This document shows positions 33,248-42,741 of a stretch of DNA of 64,000 bases, in pieces; positions within the stretch are counted from its first letter, which is position 1, and each line of letters opens with the position of its first letter. The notes beneath the pieces were generated by a model. The model was given only the letters and a program-made list of their open reading frames with translations. It did not search any database and was not told where the DNA came from. This DNA is from Oceanicaulis sp052055585 (GTDB taxonomy: Bacteria > Pseudomonadota > Alphaproteobacteria > Caulobacterales > Maricaulaceae), in the NCBI RefSeq assembly GCF_052055585.1, contig NZ_CP170485.1, forward strand, positions 1,426,001 to 1,490,000, written 5' to 3'. Made by a program: the position numbers and the translations under genes.

Positions 33248-35602
33248 TTAGAAAGTGGTGGACAGACGGACGCCGACCGTGCGGGGCGCTCCGGTGTTGC
33301 AACGAATGAATGTGCCGCCGGTCGCAGCGTCATTCAGGCCGAGCTGGCCGCTGAGCGGCTGATAGAAGCTCACCCCGCAATACCCTTCATCAGTGAGGTT
33401 CTCGCCGAACACGGCAATGCTGAACCGATCGTTGGGGTCACTCAGCGTCAGGCGAGCCGAAACAAGGGCGTAGCCGTCCTGAAGGACTTGCGGATTGTTA
33501 TCGATCGCTCCGCCGACAAACTGTTCGCCCACATAGTTGACGCCCGCCGTGGCGCGCCATCCCCATTGAGCCAGTTCCCCGTCTATTGTGACGAAGAGAT
33601 TGCCTGTCCATTCCGGGGCGAAATGGTTCTTGCCGCCGGTCAGGTCCTGTACTGAGCGATTGCCGCCAACGGGCCCGCAGCCGGGAATGTCAGGGCTGGC
33701 GGCGGAACAGCCGGGCAGGGCCTGGGCTCCGGTGAACGAGGTGAACTCGGAGTCAAGATATGCGATCCCGCCGGCCAGCTCGATATTGCTGGCGATGAGA
33801 AGAGCGCCATCCAGTTCAAATCCCTGGTGAACCAGCGTGCCTGCATTCTGGGTGATGAAGCTTGAGCCATCAAAGCTACGCGCCTGGAAATCCTCCAGCT
33901 CGGTCCGGTACGCCGTCAGCGCCAGGTCCATACGGTTGTCCAGGAAGGAGCCCTTGAAACCGAGCTCGAAATTGTCGGCGGTTTCACTATCAAACGTCCG
34001 TTCTTCAGCCGTTAGAAGTTCTGCGCCGCCCCCAGAGTTGAAGCCGCCAGACTTGTAGCCCGTGCTGTAGGATGCAAACACGGTATGGTCCGGGCTGACA
34101 GTATAGGTCAGAGCCGCACGCAGGGTCGGCGTCTCGTCGGAGAAGTCGAGCGCCGTGTCCGCAGGAGCCCGGAAGGCGAGCGCGGAGAGCGGGTTGGCCG
34201 CCAGTTGCAGGAAGCGCCCCTCACGCTCATCGGAGGTGTAACGCGCGCCAAGCTGGAGGGTGAGATTGTCGGTCAGCAGGTACTCACCCTGGGCGTAAAC
34301 GGCGAGACTGTCAGAGCTCTGCGTCATCAACAGATCAGAGGCTTCCGCCTGAGGGCTGTTCAGACACGGCGCACGCAGCGGTGCGGGCGCCAGCACCATG
34401 CAGGTGCGAGGCGTGAAGGACAGGACCTCGGTAAAGGTTGCGTCCTCATGGGAGGCGTACAGCCCGGCGACAAAGCTGAACCGGCCATCCATCAGGTCAG
34501 CTGGAGAGACAAGGCGCAGTTCGTGAGACCAGCTTTCGCTCTGAAGGCCGGCAATCCGGCCGGTAAGAGGCATCGTCAGATAGAAGATGTCTTCGTCATA
34601 CTGCTGGTTCTCATAATCGCGCCAGCCGCTGATGAGGCTGAGTGAGTAGCCGTTGTCGAACTCGAAATCGAAGGTGCTCGACAGACCCCATTGAACGTCG
34701 GACAGGTCACCTCCCACGATATGGCTGACCTGATGGTCATACGGGTCATCCAGTTCTGGCAGATTGCCCGGACCGCCCAGAAAGCCGGTCAGAATTGCGC
34801 GTCCCATGGGCGTCAACGTGTCGCCACGCGCTTCCGCCGCACTCGCACCGTCGCCCGACAGGCGCGTATGGTCCAGTCGGACGGACCAGCTGAGCCTGGA
34901 CGACAGGTCAAAGTCTGCACTCAGGCGCGCCGCAACGGTTTTGTCGCCGCCAAAGCTCGAGCCATCGGGGATGTATTCCCCATAGCCGTCAAACTCGGAG
35001 GCCTGAGCGGCGAAGCGCAGACGGACGGCATCGCTGACAGGTAAATCAACGGCGGCCTCAATCTGTTGACGGCCGTAATCGCCAAACTCCAGGGACAGGT
35101 CGCCCCCGAATTCATCTCCGGGACTGCGAGAGGTGAGAAGCACGCCGCCTGCGGTGGCGTTTCGGCCGAAGAGCGTGCCCTGGGGGCCGCGAACAACTTC
35201 TACACTGCCGATATCCAGAAATGAGGCATACAGAATGGACGGGCGAGGGATGTAGACGCCGTCCATAAAGAACGCCGTGCTCTGATCCGCTGCGGTATTG
35301 CCGGCCGTGCCAATGCCGCGGACGACAATCCGGGTGTTTGCGGCCGCCGCCCCACGCGTGGCGTAGAAGTTGGGGACCGTGCGACCCAGATCCATCGCGC
35401 TGGTGATATTGCGCTCTTCAAGGTCTTCGCCGGTCACCGCAATGATGGAAAGCGGCACGTCCTGAATATTCTCTTCGCGTTTTTGAGCCGTGACGGTGAT
35501 GACATCGCGCACAACGGCAGGATCAGCATTCTGTGCGAGCGCCGGTGAGCCGGCGCCTAGCAGTGCGGCAAGAGCCGAGCCTGCAAGCCAGATGGCTTTC
35601 AT
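33248..35602 (-). CDS. TonB-dependent outer-membrane receptor
   Basis: 784-residue receptor with a signal peptide (ALAQN). A TonB-box-like VITVTAQKR is followed by the plug domain (DVPLSIIAVTGEDLEERNI, VVRGIGTAG, VEVVRGPQGTLFGRNATAGG) and a beta barrel ending in the outer-membrane C-terminal Phe (VRLSTTF). GGAGGAA lies six bases before ATG 35602. Late Cys residues near GYCGVSF and FIRCNTG may form a barrel-loop disulfide. The substrate is unknown; sphingomonad/caulobacterial receptors of this type import siderophores, sugars or hydrophobic compounds. Confidence 0.93.
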   Translation of the reverse strand: MKAIWLAGSALAALLGAGSPALAQNADPAVVRDVITVTAQKREENIQDVPLSIIAVTGEDLEERNITSAMDLGRTVPNFYATRGAAAANTRIVVRGIGTAGNTAADQSTAFFMDGVYIPRPSILYASFLDIGSVEVVRGPQGTLFGRNATAGGVLLTSRSPGDEFGGDLSLEFGDYGRQQIEAAVDLPVSDAVRLRFAAQASEFDGYGEYIPDGSSFGGDKTVAARLSADFDLSSRLSWSVRLDHTRLSGDGASAAEARGDTLTPMGRAILTGFLGGPGNLPELDDPYDHQVSHIVGGDLSDVQWGLSSTFDFEFDNGYSLSLISGWRDYENQQYDEDIFYLTMPLTGRIAGLQSESWSHELRLVSPADLMDGRFSFVAGLYASHEDATFTEVLSFTPRTCMVLAPAPLRAPCLNSPQAEASDLLMTQSSDSLAVYAQGEYLLTDNLTLQLGARYTSDEREGRFLQLAANPLSALAFRAPADTALDFSDETPTLRAALTYTVSPDHTVFASYSTGYKSGGFNSGGGAELLTAEERTFDSETADNFELGFKGSFLDNRMDLALTAYRTELEDFQARSFDGSSFITQNAGTLVHQGFELDGALLIASNIELAGGIAYLDSEFTSFTGAQALPGCSAASPDIPGCGPVGGNRSVQDLTGGKNHFAPEWTGNLFVTIDGELAQWGWRATAGVNYVGEQFVGGAIDNNPQVLQDGYALVSARLTLSDPNDRFSIAVFGENLTDEGYCGVSFYQPLSGQLGLNDAATGGTFIRCNTGAPRTVGVRLSTTF

Positions 35603-35647
35603 GGTATTTCCTCCACATATTTTTGTTTTTATTGTAGTTATTCCGGC

Positions 35648-37021
35648 TCAACGCATTGGACACGGAAAAAGCGCTTCGACCTGATTGGTCTGAAGGTATT
35701 GGGTGCGCGGCATGTAGGGGCCCAGGATTGTTTCCAGGCCATCCTGACGTTCGACGCGCTCGATGGAGTTTGCGAAGTCGTCAGCGCCAAGCATGTGGCG
35801 GATCTGGACCACCGTGACGTCCTCGTCGAACATGCCATCGCCGTCATCAGCCATGGGCAACCAGCTCAGGCCGCATTCAGGGCGGGCATTGCGCGGGCGA
35901 TCTTCTTCACGACTGATGATGACGGTGAAGAAGCCCCTGGGATCCAGCGGGATTTCCTCATCAAACAGGCAGTCATTGACCCGGGTATTGACGAAGCTCT
36001 GGTTTGAACAGATCGACCAGTAGCGCAGCTGGCCTTCACCCATGGTCTCGTCGCCTTGATAGGTGCTTGGCGTAGTCGGAGCCATGCCGCGGACCATGAA
36101 GACGGGACCGTGTTTGCGATTGACGATCGTGCGAATGTAGAAATTGTCCGGATTGGGATAGAAGCCGCCCTCTGAACGCCGTGCATCCTCGTTGATCTGA
36201 CCGGTATAGATGCCCAACAGGCTTTCACGATCGAGCTGGATGAACCAGTCAGCAGGCGATTGCGCGGGCCAGGTGTCGGGGCGGTTCGGCTGCGTGATCA
36301 GCGCGCGATACTGGGCTGCTGTTATACTGGCTGCGCCAGAGGCCATGACGGCCGGCTGCCGGGTCCTGAGCGCCTGGCAGGCCTGTTCGCCACGCAGAAC
36401 ATCTCCTGACGGCAGGGTCACGACAGGCTGGGGCAGGGCTGCACCGCCATTCGGCGCGGTTCCTGCGTCCGGCAGGTAGATCCTGTAGAGAACGGTTTGC
36501 GGGCCGCCGGGTTGATCGGCGGGGGCATGAAGAATGCTTGTCGGCCCCTCAGTGCTGCGAGAGCCAATGTCCCGCAAAGCCTCCGGGGCGCTATTGCGCA
36601 CTTCAACGGCATAGCGATTGGCGTCACCTGACCGTCCGGCGCCTTGCACAAACGGGTTTTCACCCTGTTCGGCCTCGATCAGAAAATCGGGCAGGGACTC
36701 GATGGGCTGGCCGGAAGCGGTGTACGATACGAAAGACATGTACCGGCTGTTCGGATAGGCGCCTTCCAAGGTGAGACGGGCTCCGTCCGGAATGCTGAAC
36801 ACGCCCGCCCAGTAATAAACATTGGCGTCTGGATAGGCCATGTTGATGTATGGATCCGCGCCGAACGGGCCGCGACGCCAGAAACAATCGCGCGGGCCGG
36901 GAATAATGTTATTATCAACAGTGGTTTGGGCGGTTTCAAGGGCAGGTGTGACAGCCTGACTATCAGAGCATGCGCCTAGCATCGCAAGTGCGAGTATCGC
37001 GCCAACACCTTTAAAAGACAT
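35648..37021 (-). CDS. Predicted lipoprotein of unknown family, first gene of the TonB-receptor operon
   Basis: 457 residues from ATG 37021, which has GGGGAG eight bases upstream; the earlier Met at 37036 has none. Lipoprotein signal with lipobox LGAC (Cys22 region). The body has several Cys (RDCFWRRG, GEQACQAL, YWSICSNQ, NDCLFDEE, PECGLSW, FPCPMR) that suggest disulfides. Segments such as DANVYYWAGVF-IPDGARLTLEGAYPNSRYMSF and DNFYIRTIVNRKHG recall DUF1254/DUF1214 proteins like the one at the other end of the operon, but I do not firmly recognise a family. It probably acts with the receptor at the outer membrane. Confidence 0.72.
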   Translation of the reverse strand: MSFKGVGAILALAMLGACSDSQAVTPALETAQTTVDNNIIPGPRDCFWRRGPFGADPYINMAYPDANVYYWAGVFSIPDGARLTLEGAYPNSRYMSFVSYTASGQPIESLPDFLIEAEQGENPFVQGAGRSGDANRYAVEVRNSAPEALRDIGSRSTEGPTSILHAPADQPGGPQTVLYRIYLPDAGTAPNGGAALPQPVVTLPSGDVLRGEQACQALRTRQPAVMASGAASITAAQYRALITQPNRPDTWPAQSPADWFIQLDRESLLGIYTGQINEDARRSEGGFYPNPDNFYIRTIVNRKHGPVFMVRGMAPTTPSTYQGDETMGEGQLRYWSICSNQSFVNTRVNDCLFDEEIPLDPRGFFTVIISREEDRPRNARPECGLSWLPMADDGDGMFDEDVTVVQIRHMLGADDFANSIERVERQDGLETILGPYMPRTQYLQTNQVEALFPCPMR

Positions 37022-37433
37022 GGCTTTTCTCCCCATATTGTTGCGGGAGGCGTGTCCTCCCTGATTGTTGTTCAGAGAGGAAAGAGCAAGTCGGTGTTTG
37101 AGACTGCTAACTTGTTTGCATTTCTGTCATCGCAGGCGAGGCGGACAGAGCTGTTTTTCAAACGCGCCCGTGCTCCAGATCGCGCCAGGCTCGCATTTCA
37201 AGGGTTAAGGCGTTTCACGCGTGCGTTTTGCTGCGTCAGTCGGTGGGGCTGCGTTCAGACGCCCGGGTTTGAGCCGGTCGGGATTGCGGTGACTCTGAGC
37301 TCTTGGGTTACGGTTTCAGTTCCATTGCGCCAGAGGCTTGGCGGAGCGGGTCATTTCGGCTTGGAAGGCGCAACCGGCACATCGCAATGTGACGCATAAG
37401 ATATATTATGAGAAATAAAGGATGGGCGAACGC
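37022..37433. other. Intergenic region, 412 bases
   Basis: Contains the upstream region of the lipoprotein/TonB operon. A six-base hairpin GGGAGG-CGTGT-CCTCCC lies at 37045-37061, in the expected 5' leader of that mRNA. The rest holds no open frame with a ribosome-binding site or family signature. The last 40 bases before 37434 are AT-rich. Confidence 0.5.
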
Positions 37434-38291
37434 TTACTGTATATGGAGGATGGAGCCATCACTCAGCGACAGCGTAATCTCCAGCCCGTCATATGCGGGC
37501 CTGACTCCGTCTGGCAGGCGCTTTAGGAGCGCCTTGTAATCCAGATCAATGTGCAAATTCGTCAGAACGCCCAGCCCGGGTCTGATGGTTGCGAGCCAGT
37601 CGAGCGCCTGGCTGACATGGGCGTGGCTGGGATGAGGCTTGTCGCGCAACGCGTCGACGATCCAGAGATTTGCGCCTTCGAGCGCGCGCATCGCCCGAGC
37701 GTCCAGCCCGTTCACATCCGGAGTATACGCCAAAGGCCCGATGCGAAGACCGCTGCACGGTTCCCCGCCATGTTTCACATCAAAGAGTGAGAAGTCGATT
37801 GCGCCGCCCGGACCGTCGACGGCCGCCGCTTCACCGGGCTCGAGCGCTTTGTCGATCATGAGCGGCGGATAGCCAGAGCCCTCAGGCGTCTGGAAAATAT
37901 AGCCAAAACGAGCCAAAAGACGCGTCCGGGTTGCCGGACTCATATACGCGTCTAACTGGGCTCCGCGCTTGTACACGAAGGCGCGAACATCATCGATACC
38001 GTGCGCCTGGTCTGCATGCGTATGGGTGTAAGCCACGCCGTCAATTTGCGTAGTGCCTGCGTCAAGCATCTGCTGACGGATATCAGGTGATGTATCAATC
38101 AGTAAGCGTGTAGCTTCGCCAGCTGACAACGCGTCCAGAGAATGTGCGCGCTCGACAAGCAAGCTACAACGCGAACGCCGGTTTTTCGGATTGTTGGGGT
38201 CACAATCGCCCCAGTCGCCATCAATGCGCGGCACGCCGCCAGACGACCCACAGCCCAGAATGCGGGCCCTGATGACGGCGTCGCTCGTCAC
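37434..38291 (-). CDS. MBL-fold metallohydrolase (PhnP/lactamase_B_2-like)
   Basis: 285-residue metallo-beta-lactamase-fold hydrolase. LGCGSSGGVPRIDGDWGDCDP at the N-terminus and the metal motif THTHADQAHG (His90, His92, Asp94, His97) are typical of the PhnP-like phosphodiesterase group usually encoded beside tatD in alphaproteobacteria. The Cys-containing NRRSRCS loop may be structural. The start is GTG within GTGA overlapping the tatD stop. Likely a cytoplasmic phosphodiesterase; the substrate is not known. Confidence 0.85.
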   Translation of the reverse strand: MTSDAVIRARILGCGSSGGVPRIDGDWGDCDPNNPKNRRSRCSLLVERAHSLDALSAGEATRLLIDTSPDIRQQMLDAGTTQIDGVAYTHTHADQAHGIDDVRAFVYKRGAQLDAYMSPATRTRLLARFGYIFQTPEGSGYPPLMIDKALEPGEAAAVDGPGGAIDFSLFDVKHGGEPCSGLRIGPLAYTPDVNGLDARAMRALEGANLWIVDALRDKPHPSHAHVSQALDWLATIRPGLGVLTNLHIDLDYKALLKRLPDGVRPAYDGLEITLSLSDGSILHIQ

Positions 38292-39070
38292 GATATGCGG
38301 ATCCGGTCAAACAGGCGCAACGCCGCCCGGGTGGTGCGTTCAGCGCCCTCATCCGCGGACCAGCCCTTCACCTCGCACAATTTCTCAAGAACATGAGGCA
38401 AGTATGCGGGTTCATTGCGTCTTCCGCGATACGGAACGGGCGCCAGATACGGGCAATCCGTTTCAACAATCACCCGGTCTTCAGGCACGATATCGCGGAA
38501 AACCGCGCGTACATCCTCGGCTTTCTTGAAGGTGATGATGCCGGAGGCCGAGAAATAGGCGCCAATCGCCGCTGCGCGACGCGCCAGTTCTGCGCCGCCG
38601 GTATAGCAATGCAGAAGGGGGCGGAAGGCGCCCTTCCCCATCTCCTCTTCCAGCAAATCCGCCATCTGTTGGTCGGCTTCCCGGCAATGCAGGATGATCG
38701 GCAGGTCCGCACGTCGCGCCGCCTCGATATGGGCGCGCAATGAGGGATACTGATCCTCGGCCGGGCTGTAATTATAGTGAAAGTCGAGCCCGGTCTCGCC
38801 AATCGCGACGACCTTGGGATGTTGTGCGATTTCCAGCAGCTGGTCGGCGGTGATGTCCGGGCGATCCTTGGCGTGATGCGGATGGGCGCCGATGGTGCAG
38901 TAGACATCGTCATGCTTGTCCGCGATCGCGGCCACCTGCTCAAACTCGTGCAGACGGCAGCAGATCGCGATCATAGGAGAGACGCCAGCCTCACGCGCGG
39001 CATCCAGAACGGCGTCCAGATCCTCGGCGTAATCCTCGCCATGCACATTGATATGGGTGTCGATCAGCAT
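38288..39070 (-). CDS. tatD: TatD-family metal-dependent hydrolase
   Basis: 260-residue TIM-barrel hydrolase/DNase. Conserved segments: GAHPHHAKD, the metal Glu in AIGETGLDFHYN, LPIILHCREAD, LLHCYTGG and the terminal TDCPYLAPVPYRG. The first metal motif, HxH in most homologues, reads THINVHG, so the second His is Asn8 with another His at 10. It is the middle gene of a leftward cluster, six bases after holB. metG, which commonly separates holB and tatD in alphaproteobacteria, is not here. Confidence 0.9.
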   Translation of the reverse strand: MLIDTHINVHGEDYAEDLDAVLDAAREAGVSPMIAICCRLHEFEQVAAIADKHDDVYCTIGAHPHHAKDRPDITADQLLEIAQHPKVVAIGETGLDFHYNYSPAEDQYPSLRAHIEAARRADLPIILHCREADQQMADLLEEEMGKGAFRPLLHCYTGGAELARRAAAIGAYFSASGIITFKKAEDVRAVFRDIVPEDRVIVETDCPYLAPVPYRGRRNEPAYLPHVLEKLCEVKGWSADEGAERTTRAALRLFDRIRIS

Positions 39071-39076
39071 CAGGTC

Positions 39077-40117
39077 TCAGTCGGCTTGAGCGGCGTCCTG
39101 CATCAGGCTGAACGCGGCGTAGAGGGTCTGTTTGGGGTCGAGATAGAGGGTTTCGCTTTCTCTCGCCAGCCGGGTCAGACGATCGGCGGCCTCCACCCAG
39201 GCTCCGGCCTTGTCAGCGCCGCCGGTTTCAAGCGCCAGAGCGCGGGCCCGGTTCTGGGCGTCAGCAACCAGAAAGTCGAGCGTGATCGGTTTGATCTGTT
39301 CGCCGCCCTTGCGCGCGGCTGATGCCGTGATCTGGGCGATGGCGTTGCGGTCCAGTCGCGGCAGACCGGAAAGCGCGGCATCAATTGTGGCCATCAGGGA
39401 TGACGCATCAGTTTCCGCCAGCGCCAGCGCCCGCCCGGGAGCGCCTTGAGCCAAAGCTGAGGCGCGTTGGGCTTCGTCCGCCGTCATCTGATGATGCTCG
39501 ATCAGCCAATGCGTGGTGGCTTCGATGCTGGGCGCGCGCAGGATCAAACGGCGACACCGTGACCGGATGGTCGGTAGCAAGCGCCCGGGCGTGTTGACGA
39601 TCAGGATGAGAAGCCCTCGTTGCGGCGGCTCTTCCAGAGTCTTGAGCAAGGCGTTGGCGGAATTGGTATTTAGCTCGTCAGCGCTATCAACGATACAGAC
39701 CCGCCAGCCCTTGCCGCTGGCGCTTTTGGAGAAGAATTCCGGCGCGCGGCGCGCTTCCTCGACCGGAATTTCGCCCTTCAGCTTGCCTGTCTTGTCGTTA
39801 TAGGGGCGACGGATCAACAGGAAGTCAGGGTGGGACAGGGCTTCAAGGCGACGGCAGACCGGATCGAGCGGATCGCTCTCCAGCCGGTCATCGGCCGTCG
39901 CTTCCGCGCCCAGCAAGCGTCGCGCGAGCCGGTATGCGAACGTCGCCTTGCCCACGCCTTTGGGGCCGGAGACCATCCAGGCGTGGTGCATACGCCCGCT
40001 CCTGATCGCGGCCTCAGCCTCTTTCAGCGCTGCATCCTGTCCGAACAGGTCATAGACCCGCCGAGGATGCGGCAAGCCCCCTTCCCGATCCGCTTCCGGA
40101 CGCTCGTCATCGCTCAC
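39077..40117 (-). CDS. holB: DNA polymerase III delta-prime subunit
   Basis: 346-residue clamp-loader subunit. The AAA+ P-loop GPKGVGKA, VDSADELNTNSANALLKTLEEPP (sensor region) and ILIVNTPGRLLPTIRSRCRRL (SRC motif) are clear. Unlike E. coli delta-prime, the P-loop Lys is kept, as in other alphaproteobacteria. The start is GTG in GTGA overlapping tmk. Confidence 0.93.
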   Translation of the reverse strand: MSDDERPEADREGGLPHPRRVYDLFGQDAALKEAEAAIRSGRMHHAWMVSGPKGVGKATFAYRLARRLLGAEATADDRLESDPLDPVCRRLEALSHPDFLLIRRPYNDKTGKLKGEIPVEEARRAPEFFSKSASGKGWRVCIVDSADELNTNSANALLKTLEEPPQRGLLILIVNTPGRLLPTIRSRCRRLILRAPSIEATTHWLIEHHQMTADEAQRASALAQGAPGRALALAETDASSLMATIDAALSGLPRLDRNAIAQITASAARKGGEQIKPITLDFLVADAQNRARALALETGGADKAGAWVEAADRLTRLARESETLYLDPKQTLYAAFSLMQDAAQAD

Positions 40118-40749
40118 TGAAACGCTCCCAGACGCTGGCTGAGCATTTCAAAGGCGGTGTCCGCCACCTTGTCCGCAGGCATGGCGCCATCAAGCACGAC
40201 ACACCGATCAGGGGTCTCACGCGCAATATCCAGAAACGCCACGCGCAAAGCATGGTGAAAAGCTGCAGGTTTGCGCTCGAACCGGGTCGCGCCCTCGCCC
40301 CGTTGCCGGGTGCGCTCAAGACCGATTTCAGGGTCGAGATCCACGACAAAGGTCAGGTCCGGGCCAAACCCGTGCATGCAGGCGCGATCAATCTCTTCGA
40401 TTTGAGAGCTGGACAGACCGCCGGCCGCGCCCTGATAGGCGCGGGTGGAGTCTGAAAAACGGTCACAGATCACCCAGACGCCTTGCTCGAGCGACGGTTT
40501 GATCAGCCGTTCCACATGATCCACGCGCGCCGCATAAAGAAGCAGCGTTTCTGAAAGCGGCGACCAACGGTCGGTCTCCCCTTCCACCAAAAGGTTGCGC
40601 AAAGCTTCAGCGTTGGTCGTGCCGCCGGGTTCGCGGGTGATCAGGGTCTTGACGCCTTGCGCTTCCAGCGCGGCGGACAGGGCTTTGGCGAGCGTGGTCT
40701 TGCCAGCGCCCTCACCGCCTTCAAGCGTGATGAAGCATCCACGCGTCAT
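40114..40749 (-). CDS. tmk: Thymidylate kinase
   Basis: 211-residue dTMP kinase. P-loop LEGGEGAGKT (9-18), the DRx motif in CDRFSDSTRAYQG and the LID segment RTRQRGEGATRFE are present. ATG 40749 is chosen; a GTG five codons upstream is possible. It is four bases from the end of dac and overlaps holB. Confidence 0.95.
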   Translation of the reverse strand: MTRGCFITLEGGEGAGKTTLAKALSAALEAQGVKTLITREPGGTTNAEALRNLLVEGETDRWSPLSETLLLYAARVDHVERLIKPSLEQGVWVICDRFSDSTRAYQGAAGGLSSSQIEEIDRACMHGFGPDLTFVVDLDPEIGLERTRQRGEGATRFERKPAAFHHALRVAFLDIARETPDRCVVLDGAMPADKVADTAFEMLSQRLGAFQ

Positions 40750-40753
40750 GGCC

Positions 40754-41899
40754 TCAGCCACCACGGATCAGGCGCGCAAATGCGGCGCCCGCGCGTCCCA
40801 TGGCGCCTTTGCGCGCCACAGACTGGGCGGCCTCGACCGGAACGCTCATCTCCCGGCCGTCCGGCAGAGTGACTTCAATCTGGCCCACGACATCGCCTTC
40901 CTGAACCGGGGCGTGCAGCGGGCCCTCATAGACCAGCTCGGCGCTGATGCCGTCGCGATCGCGGCGATGCAGGCCGAAGGACAGGCTGTCGGCGGCGCGC
41001 AGTTCCACGCTGGGCGCCACGCCGAGATAGATCTCGGCCTCGCCCAGCACTTCACCGGCTTCAACCAGCTCGACGGTGGAGAATTCAGAGAATGCGGCGC
41101 GCATCAGGCGTTCGGATTCGTCCGCGCGGGCCCGGTTGGACTCCATGCCGTTGAAAACGACGATCCGGCGTTCGCCATCGCGCTCCGCTGAAGCCACAAG
41201 CCCGTAGCCGGATTCCTCGGTATGGCCGGTTTTCAGGCCATCCGCCCCGTCAAAGACGCCCAGAAGCGGGTTCCGGTTGTACTGGCGGATGCCGTTATAG
41301 GTGAACTCGGTTTCCGAATAGATGTCGTAATACTGCGGATAGGTTTCGATGATGTGGCGCGCCAGACGCGCGAGATCGAGCGCTGAAATCCGGTGATCGG
41401 GATCCGGCCAGCCCGTGGCGTTGGCGAAGCTTGCGCTTTCAAGGCCCAGCTCATGGGCGCGCTCGGTCATCATCTGGGCGAAATTCTCTTCGGTGCCGCC
41501 AAGCGCTTCCGCCACCACGATGCAGGCGTCATTGCCCGATTGCACGATAATGCCGCGGATCAGATCGCCGACCTCGGCGCGTGAATTGACGTCCAGGAAC
41601 ATGGTGGAAGAACCCGAAGCCGCCCCGCCCCGCCGCCAGGCGTTCTCGCTGACCGGCAGAGACGTGTCGAGTTCGAACCGGCCATCCTCAAGCGCCTCGA
41701 AAACCATCAGGGCCGTCATCAGTTTGGACATGCTGGCCGGCGGCATGGCTTCGTCACCATTCTTGGAGAACAGGACATCGCCCGTCTCGAAGTCCAGGAT
41801 CACCGCATGAGAAGCGCGTGTATCAAACGCGCTTTGCGCCAACGCCGAAGGCGACAGGCTGACGGTGATCAGGGCGAACAGGCAAAGCAGTCGACGCAT
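40754..41899 (-). CDS. D-alanyl-D-alanine carboxypeptidase (PBP5/6 class)
   Basis: 381-residue low-molecular-mass penicillin-binding protein that trims peptidoglycan stem peptides. Signal peptide (SALAQ), catalytic SxxK as SMSK (Ser56, Lys59), SGN (121-123) and KTGHT (223-227). A C-terminal PBP5-type beta domain follows. The C-terminus (GAAFARLIRGG) is weakly amphipathic and may attach to the membrane. ATG 41899 begins the signal peptide; longer upstream frames do not. dac-tmk-holB is a usual order here. Confidence 0.93.
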   Translation of the reverse strand: MRRLLCLFALITVSLSPSALAQSAFDTRASHAVILDFETGDVLFSKNGDEAMPPASMSKLMTALMVFEALEDGRFELDTSLPVSENAWRRGGAASGSSTMFLDVNSRAEVGDLIRGIIVQSGNDACIVVAEALGGTEENFAQMMTERAHELGLESASFANATGWPDPDHRISALDLARLARHIIETYPQYYDIYSETEFTYNGIRQYNRNPLLGVFDGADGLKTGHTEESGYGLVASAERDGERRIVVFNGMESNRARADESERLMRAAFSEFSTVELVEAGEVLGEAEIYLGVAPSVELRAADSLSFGLHRRDRDGISAELVYEGPLHAPVQEGDVVGQIEVTLPDGREMSVPVEAAQSVARKGAMGRAGAAFARLIRGG

Positions 41900-41954
41900 G
41901 ATGGAGGTCCCGGAACTGGCGGTTGATGCGGAATCGGCAGTGTTGAACGTCACC

Positions 41955-42548
41955 CTAGCCTTCATCGGAACTTGGCTGAAGCGTGGCGTCCAGATTTTGG
42001 GTGAAAGAGGGCGTGTGCGCGCCTGGCGGGCCGTCTTCAGGGTTGAAGAAGACCGGCGGCGCGGCGCGATCACGCAAGTCAGCAGGGCCGAGCCCCTCCA
42101 CCCTCACCTCGATCAGGCCGTCGTCTGTAAAGCCCAGGGCCTCGGCGGCGGCATGACTGAGATCGATCAGGCGGCCATCAATATAGGGACCGCGATCATT
42201 GACGCGGACGATAATGCTGGCGCCGGTATCCAGCCGCGTCACCCGAGCCCGGCTGGGCAGGCGCATGGTGCGGTGAGCGGCGGTCAGCTGGGTGGAATCA
42301 AAAACTTCGCCGTTCGCGGTCTGCCGCCCTTCAAAGCCCGGCCCGTACCAGCTGGCGAGCCCCGTCTCCACGCTTCGAGGCGTCTCATCATCGGGTGTGA
42401 AGACAGGCGGGGGCGGCGTCGGCCGGGCGATGGCCGGTTGTCGGCCAAGCCGGGATTGTTGCGGCGGTTGCCCGGAACAGCTGACCAGCATGACGCCGGC
42501 CAGAAGGGCGAGACCTGTCCGGAACAGGAACGGTTTGGTGAACGGCAT
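41955..42548 (-). CDS. rlpA: RlpA-like septal lytic transglycosylase lipoprotein
   Basis: 197-residue lipoprotein (lipobox LVSC, Cys24). A Pro-rich linker leads to a double-psi beta-barrel domain with the RlpA signatures ASWYGPGFEGRQTANGE, AAHRTMRLPSRARV, VRVNDRGPYIDGRLIDLS. No C-terminal SPOR domain is present, so septal targeting would need another route. Acts on denuded glycans in homologues. Confidence 0.9.
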   Translation of the reverse strand: MPFTKPFLFRTGLALLAGVMLVSCSGQPPQQSRLGRQPAIARPTPPPPVFTPDDETPRSVETGLASWYGPGFEGRQTANGEVFDSTQLTAAHRTMRLPSRARVTRLDTGASIIVRVNDRGPYIDGRLIDLSHAAAEALGFTDDGLIEVRVEGLGPADLRDRAAPPVFFNPEDGPPGAHTPSFTQNLDATLQPSSDEG

Positions 42549-42741
42549 GCACTGACCCTGCTTCGCTGAAGCCAGTCTAATTCATGCCGAGTGTGGCGAA
42601 AGTGCGCGCTGCAGGCGGCATGGTTGCAGCAAACCGGGGCTCACACATGGCGGGCTTGATGCCTGCACATTCGGCAACTGCAAGGCATCCGCTGGCCACG
42701 CTTGTGCCTTTGCCCGTCTCCGGGCTAAACACGGGTCTGAC

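Noticed and set aside
37052..37399. 115-codon open frame in the intergenic region
   Set aside because: No ribosome-binding site, no recognisable domain, composition unlike neighbouring genes.
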